Positions 4,799 to 6,705 of a DNA stretch of 6,705 bases are shown in pieces (position 1 is the first letter of the stretch; the number at the start of each line of letters is the position of its first letter). Under the pieces are notes generated by a model. That model searched no databases. It worked only from the letters and a program-made list of their open reading frames with translations, and was not told the origin of the DNA. This stretch comes from JANJTY01 sp038257155 (GTDB taxonomy: Bacteria > Pseudomonadota > Gammaproteobacteria > Xanthomonadales > Xanthomonadaceae): positions 1 to 6,705 of the forward strand of contig JBBSJP010000093.1 of NCBI GenBank assembly GCA_038257155.1. The letters run 5' to 3'. Made by a program: the position numbers and the translations under genes.

Positions 4799-5716
4799 TC
4801 AACGCAGTTGCTGACGTTGCCGCTCTTGCCTGCCACGCATGCGCTGCACCCGGCCGGCAACGTAGTCAACGATGTCGCCAGCCAGATCCAGTCCGGTCGC
4901 GCCCTCGATGCCTTCCAGGCCGGGGGAGGAGTTCACTTCCAGGACCAGTGGCCCACGTCGCGAACGAAGCAGGTCTACACCGGCAACGTTGAGACCCATC
5001 ACCTTTGCAGCGCGTATCGCGGTTTCTGTTTCGATCTCGCTCAGCGTGACCGCCTTCGCAGAGCCACCGCGGTGCAGGTTGGAACGGAACTCGCCCTTCT
5101 TTGCCTGGCGCCGCATCGCAGCAACAACTTTGCTGCCAACCACGAAGCAACGTAGATCCGAGCCTTTGGCCTCGGCTATGAACTCCTGAACGAGGAAATT
5201 GGCGTACAGGCCGCGGAACGCTTCGATCACCGACTTCGAGGCCGAGGCACGCTCGGCCAGGATCACGCCGGTGCCCTGCGCGCCTTCATTGAGCTTGATC
5301 ACGTGCGGTGGCTTGCCCAGCATGCGCAGCAGGTCGGCGGTGTCATCGGGGTTGTCGCCGAATACGGTGTGCGGCAAGCCAATGCCCTGCCCGGCCAGCA
5401 TCTGGTGACAGCGCAACTTGTCGCGAGCACGCAGGATCGCATCGGATGGGTTCGGGGTGAAAGCACCCATCATCTCGAACTGGCGCAGCACGGCGGTTCC
5501 GTAGAAGGTCACCGACGCACCAATACGCGGAATCACCGCGTCATAGCCCGACAGCGGCCGGCCCTTGTAATGGATCTCGAACACTCCGGGCGCAATGCGC
5601 ATATAACAGCGCAACGGATCCAGCACGCGCACGGTGTGGCCGCGTACCCGTGCGGCTTCCACCAGTCGCTGGGTCGAATACAGCGAAGTGTTGCGCGACA
5701 GGATCGCAAGTTTCAT
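4799..5716 (-). CDS. rimK: RimK, ribosomal protein S6 glutamate ligase
   Basis: A 305-residue ATP-grasp enzyme, full length for RimK (about 300). It adds glutamate residues to the C-terminus of ribosomal protein S6 using ATP, which alters the ribosome and proteome. Seen in order: an N-terminal preATP-grasp part (MKLAILSRN, IPRIGAS 62-68, TPNPSDAILRARDK 87-100), nucleotide-binding Lys100 and Lys141, the glycine-rich loop EGAQGTG (144-150), VQEFI (176-180), RCF (189-191), and metal ligands Asp248 (GVDLL), Glu260 and Asn262 (LEVNSSPG). The last 15 residues are very rich in Arg and Gln. The open frame extends to 5953, but that part overlaps rimB in another frame; the ATG at 5716 gives the conserved MKLAILSRN and overlaps the rimB stop codon by 4 bp (ATGA), implying coupled translation. 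Confidence 0.96.
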   Translation of the reverse strand: MKLAILSRNTSLYSTQRLVEAARVRGHTVRVLDPLRCYMRIAPGVFEIHYKGRPLSGYDAVIPRIGASVTFYGTAVLRQFEMMGAFTPNPSDAILRARDKLRCHQMLAGQGIGLPHTVFGDNPDDTADLLRMLGKPPHVIKLNEGAQGTGVILAERASASKSVIEAFRGLYANFLVQEFIAEAKGSDLRCFVVGSKVVAAMRRQAKKGEFRSNLHRGGSAKAVTLSEIETETAIRAAKVMGLNVAGVDLLRSRRGPLVLEVNSSPGLEGIEGATGLDLAGDIVDYVAGRVQRMRGRQERQRQQLR

Positions 5717-6162
5717 GACGGCTTGGGCTCGCCCAGCAGGAAGGAGGCTTGGGGATTGACCAGAAAGCGTCCGGCCAGCGCAGTGCGGCCGAGCAGCATG
5801 GGGAACAGCATGGCACGTCGATCGGCAAGGTTCATTTCGATTGCATAGCGTTCGCCGGCCAAGGCCAGGGTGGTGCGGATGAAGATGCGTTGCGTGGTGT
5901 GTCCACCCGAGTCGGTCACCGGGCGTCGCTCCAGCACGGGCGCCTCGCACCATCGCAACAGACCGGTTCCACGCTCACCTGGGTGGATCGAAAACCGTAC
6001 CCACTCGACGCCCCCGCGCTCGAGGGTCTCGACGCTGTCGACATGCAGGGCCGAGCTGCGCGCCCCGCTATCAACCTTCACTCTTATCGATTCAATGCCA
6101 AGATCGGGAAGCGCGACCCATTCACGCCAACCTAACACCCTGTGAACAGGCGACTTCGTCAC
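5713..6162 (-). CDS. rimB: RimB-like retropepsin-fold protease partner of RimK
   Basis: A 149-residue protein of the family often labelled ATP-dependent zinc protease (PF05618), with a retropepsin-like fold. The signature VDSGARSSALH (30-40) carries the putative catalytic Asp31. Further family motifs are Arg-rich RIFIRTTLAL, IEMNLADRR and MLFPMLLGRTAL. In Pseudomonas, RimB is encoded with RimK and has been described as a protease that counteracts or balances S6 glutamylation. The start is a GTG at 6162-6160, chosen because GGAGG lies exactly 7 nt upstream and the conserved domain begins soon after; the longer open frame to 6681 would run through the tRNA gene and thiS. It overlaps rimK by 4 bp. 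No EAL-domain RimA is next to it; instead a tRNA gene precedes it. Confidence 0.88.
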   Translation of the reverse strand: MTKSPVHRVLGWREWVALPDLGIESIRVKVDSGARSSALHVDSVETLERGGVEWVRFSIHPGERGTGLLRWCEAPVLERRPVTDSGGHTTQRIFIRTTLALAGERYAIEMNLADRRAMLFPMLLGRTALAGRFLVNPQASFLLGEPKPS

Positions 6163-6169
6163 GCTGCGC

Positions 6170-6174
6170 CCTCC
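6170..6174 (-). promoter_or_regulatory. Shine-Dalgarno site that fixes the rimB GTG start
   Basis: GGAGG on the minus strand, 7 nt before the GTG codon at 6162. It is the strongest ribosome binding site in the window. Confidence 0.85.
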
Positions 6175-6183
6175 GATACAACA

Positions 6184-6206
6184 GCGGCGGCCAAGAAGGC
6201 CGCCGC
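6184..6206 (-). terminator. GC-rich hairpin between tRNA-Gly and rimB
   Basis: Perfect 9-bp arms GCGGCGGCC (6184-6192) and GGCCGCCGC (6198-6206) with a 5-nt loop, 13 nt after the tRNA CCA end. On the minus strand it is followed by TGTTGTAT, a poor T tract. It may terminate part of the tRNA transcripts or mark the processing boundary while leaving read-through into rimB. Confidence 0.45.
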
Positions 6207-6219
6207 CGATCCGGATGTG

Positions 6220-6293
6220 TGGAGCGGGTGATGGGAATCGAACCCACGCTAGCAGCTTGGGAAGCTGCAGTTCTACCATTGAACTACACCCGC
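6220..6293 (-). tRNA. tRNA-Gly, anticodon CCC
   Basis: A 74-nt tRNA with all arms intact: acceptor GCGGGTG/CACCCGC, D stem GTTC/GAAC, anticodon stem GCAGC/GCTGC with loop TTCCCAA, and a T arm with TTCGATT. The anticodon CCC (6261-6259) reads the glycine codon GGG. The 3' CCA is encoded (6222-6220). The sequence is close to E. coli glyU as I remember it. It precedes rimB by 57 bp and diverges from thiS. Confidence 0.97.
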
Positions 6294-6303
6294 GAAGGCT
6301 GAA

Positions 6304-6331
6304 ATCATAACAGCGCAAAGCCGCATCGCAA
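6304..6331 (-). promoter_or_regulatory. Promoter of tRNA-Gly (and perhaps rimB-rimK)
   Basis: TTGCGA (6331-6326) and TATGAT (6309-6304) on the minus strand with a 16-bp spacer. The -10 differs from consensus by one base. Predicted transcription start is a few bases before the tRNA 5' end at 6293. No other promoter is evident between the tRNA and rimB. Confidence 0.6.
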
Positions 6332-6355
6332 GCGCATTTCTCACGGCAGGGCCAA

Positions 6356-6568
6356 ATGGCGACGAGCATGGAAATCCAGATCAATGGCGTACTGCGCGAA
6401 GTGCCTGATTCGCTCTCGGTGAGCGAACTGCTGGTCCTGCTCGACCTGGCACACAAGCGCCTGGCCGTGGAGATCAACCGCGACATCGTTCCGCGCAGCC
6501 GCCACGCCGAACACCGTCTGCAGCCTGGCGACCAAGTAGAACTAATCCAGGCAATGGGAGGTGGGTGA
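6356..6568 (+). CDS. thiS: ThiS, sulfur carrier protein of thiamine synthesis
   Basis: A 70-residue ubiquitin-fold protein. ThiS is activated by ThiF at its C-terminal glycine, receives sulfur as a thiocarboxylate and delivers it to ThiG for the thiazole ring of thiamine. Seen here: the N-terminal strand MEIQING, the conserved block VEINRDIVPRSRHAEH, the PGDQVELIQA strand and a C-terminal Gly-Gly-Gly, as in many pseudomonad-type ThiS proteins. Two in-frame ATG codons compete: 6356, with AGGG 4 nt before it, and 6368, which gives the usual length of 66 residues. This is the only plus-strand gene, divergent from tRNA-Gly with only 62 bp between. ThiG, its usual downstream partner, does not start before the window ends 137 bp later. 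A large hairpin begins at the stop codon. Confidence 0.92.
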   Translation: MATSMEIQINGVLREVPDSLSVSELLVLLDLAHKRLAVEINRDIVPRSRHAEHRLQPGDQVELIQAMGGG

Positions 6569-6616
6569 TTTGCCGCGCTTGCGCGATGCCTTAACGGCAT
6601 CGCGCGCGGCAAATCA
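6566..6616. repeat. Large hairpin starting at the thiS stop codon
   Basis: Outer arms 6566-6578 and 6604-6616 pair over 13 bp, and inner arms 6583-6590 and 6596-6603 over 8 bp, with a 4-nt bulge on the left and a 5-nt loop. The thiS TGA is the first triplet of the stem. Neither strand has a T tract after the stem, so it is not a standard terminator. It may be a Rho-independent-like stabiliser, an attenuator or a copy of a dispersed palindromic element. Confidence 0.85.
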
Positions 6617-6705
6617 CGCCGAGGGCAGGAGCCCGAGGCCGGGTTGCTTTGCGAGGCCAGGAAGGCCGAACTTAGCAACATTCAGCGAGGCGAAGCCGAG
6701 CGCAC
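6617..6705. other. Non-coding tail to the window end
   Basis: Rich in GAGG and GGCC words (for example GAGGCCAGGAAGGCC). No start of thiG and no recognisable coding frame. The composition looks like an intergenic repeat rather than a gene, but this cannot be proved from one copy. Confidence 0.4.

Noticed and set aside
5717..5953. N-terminal extension of rimK
   Set aside because: The extra 79 residues overlap rimB in another frame and look like out-of-frame translation; the conserved RimK N-terminus starts at 5716.
6220..6293. tRNA gene as an integration site for a mobile element
   Set aside because: No integrase gene and no direct repeat of the tRNA 3' end was noticed nearby; the flanks are core genes.
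6294..6355. TPP riboswitch before thiS
   Set aside because: The gap to the tRNA gene is only 62 bp, shorter than a TPP aptamer, and no THI-box sequence is visible.
6163..6681. N-terminal extension of rimB
   Set aside because: Would span the tRNA-Gly gene and the antisense of thiS; a strong ribosome binding site places the start at 6162.

Overview
The window looks like chromosomal core DNA of a high-GC gammaproteobacterium, most likely of the order Lysobacterales (Xanthomonadales). This rests on the RimB/RimK pair, a ColR/ColS-like two-component system, a short secreted protein with a paired-Cys tail of a style I associate with that order, and a G-rich heptanucleotide array. This is inference from protein family resemblance; no marker gene is present. 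Every gene except thiS is on the minus strand, so the window is best read from right to left.

Layout. At the left edge is the head of the ATP synthase operon: atpI, overlapping by 4 bp the start of atpB, which runs off the window, with a plausible promoter just before atpI. Next comes a phasin gene (polyhydroxyalkanoate granule protein). Its promoter carries an almost perfect palindrome of the PhaR/PhbF type across the -35 box. Its 3' region holds three consecutive hairpins, the last a strong intrinsic terminator. Further right is queD (queuosine pathway). Between queD and the upstream histidine kinase gene lies an 18-unit, 7-bp tandem array that begins right after the kinase stop codon and is rich in G runs on the transcribed strand. 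The kinase overlaps an OmpR-family response regulator by 23 bp; the pair resembles ColS/ColR.

After a gene-free gap of about 290 bp is a 146-residue exported protein of unknown function. A strong minus-strand terminator and about 155 bp of non-coding sequence then lead to rimK. rimB overlaps the rimK start by 4 bp, and a CCA-encoding tRNA-Gly(CCC) gene with its own promoter lies just ahead of rimB. Divergent from the tRNA is thiS, the only plus-strand gene. A 21-bp-stem hairpin begins at the thiS stop codon and is followed by non-coding sequence to the window end.

How the genes work together. rimB and rimK are translationally coupled and probably act on the same target, the glutamate tail of ribosomal protein S6. 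The regulator and kinase form one signalling unit. atpI and atpB start the F1Fo operon. The rest are single metabolic or structural genes. The points most worth a second look are non-coding: the triple-hairpin phasin 3' UTR with a C-rich loop, the heptamer/G-run array before queD, the long rimK 3' region, and the large hairpin at the end of thiS. No mobile element, CRISPR array or defence system is visible.
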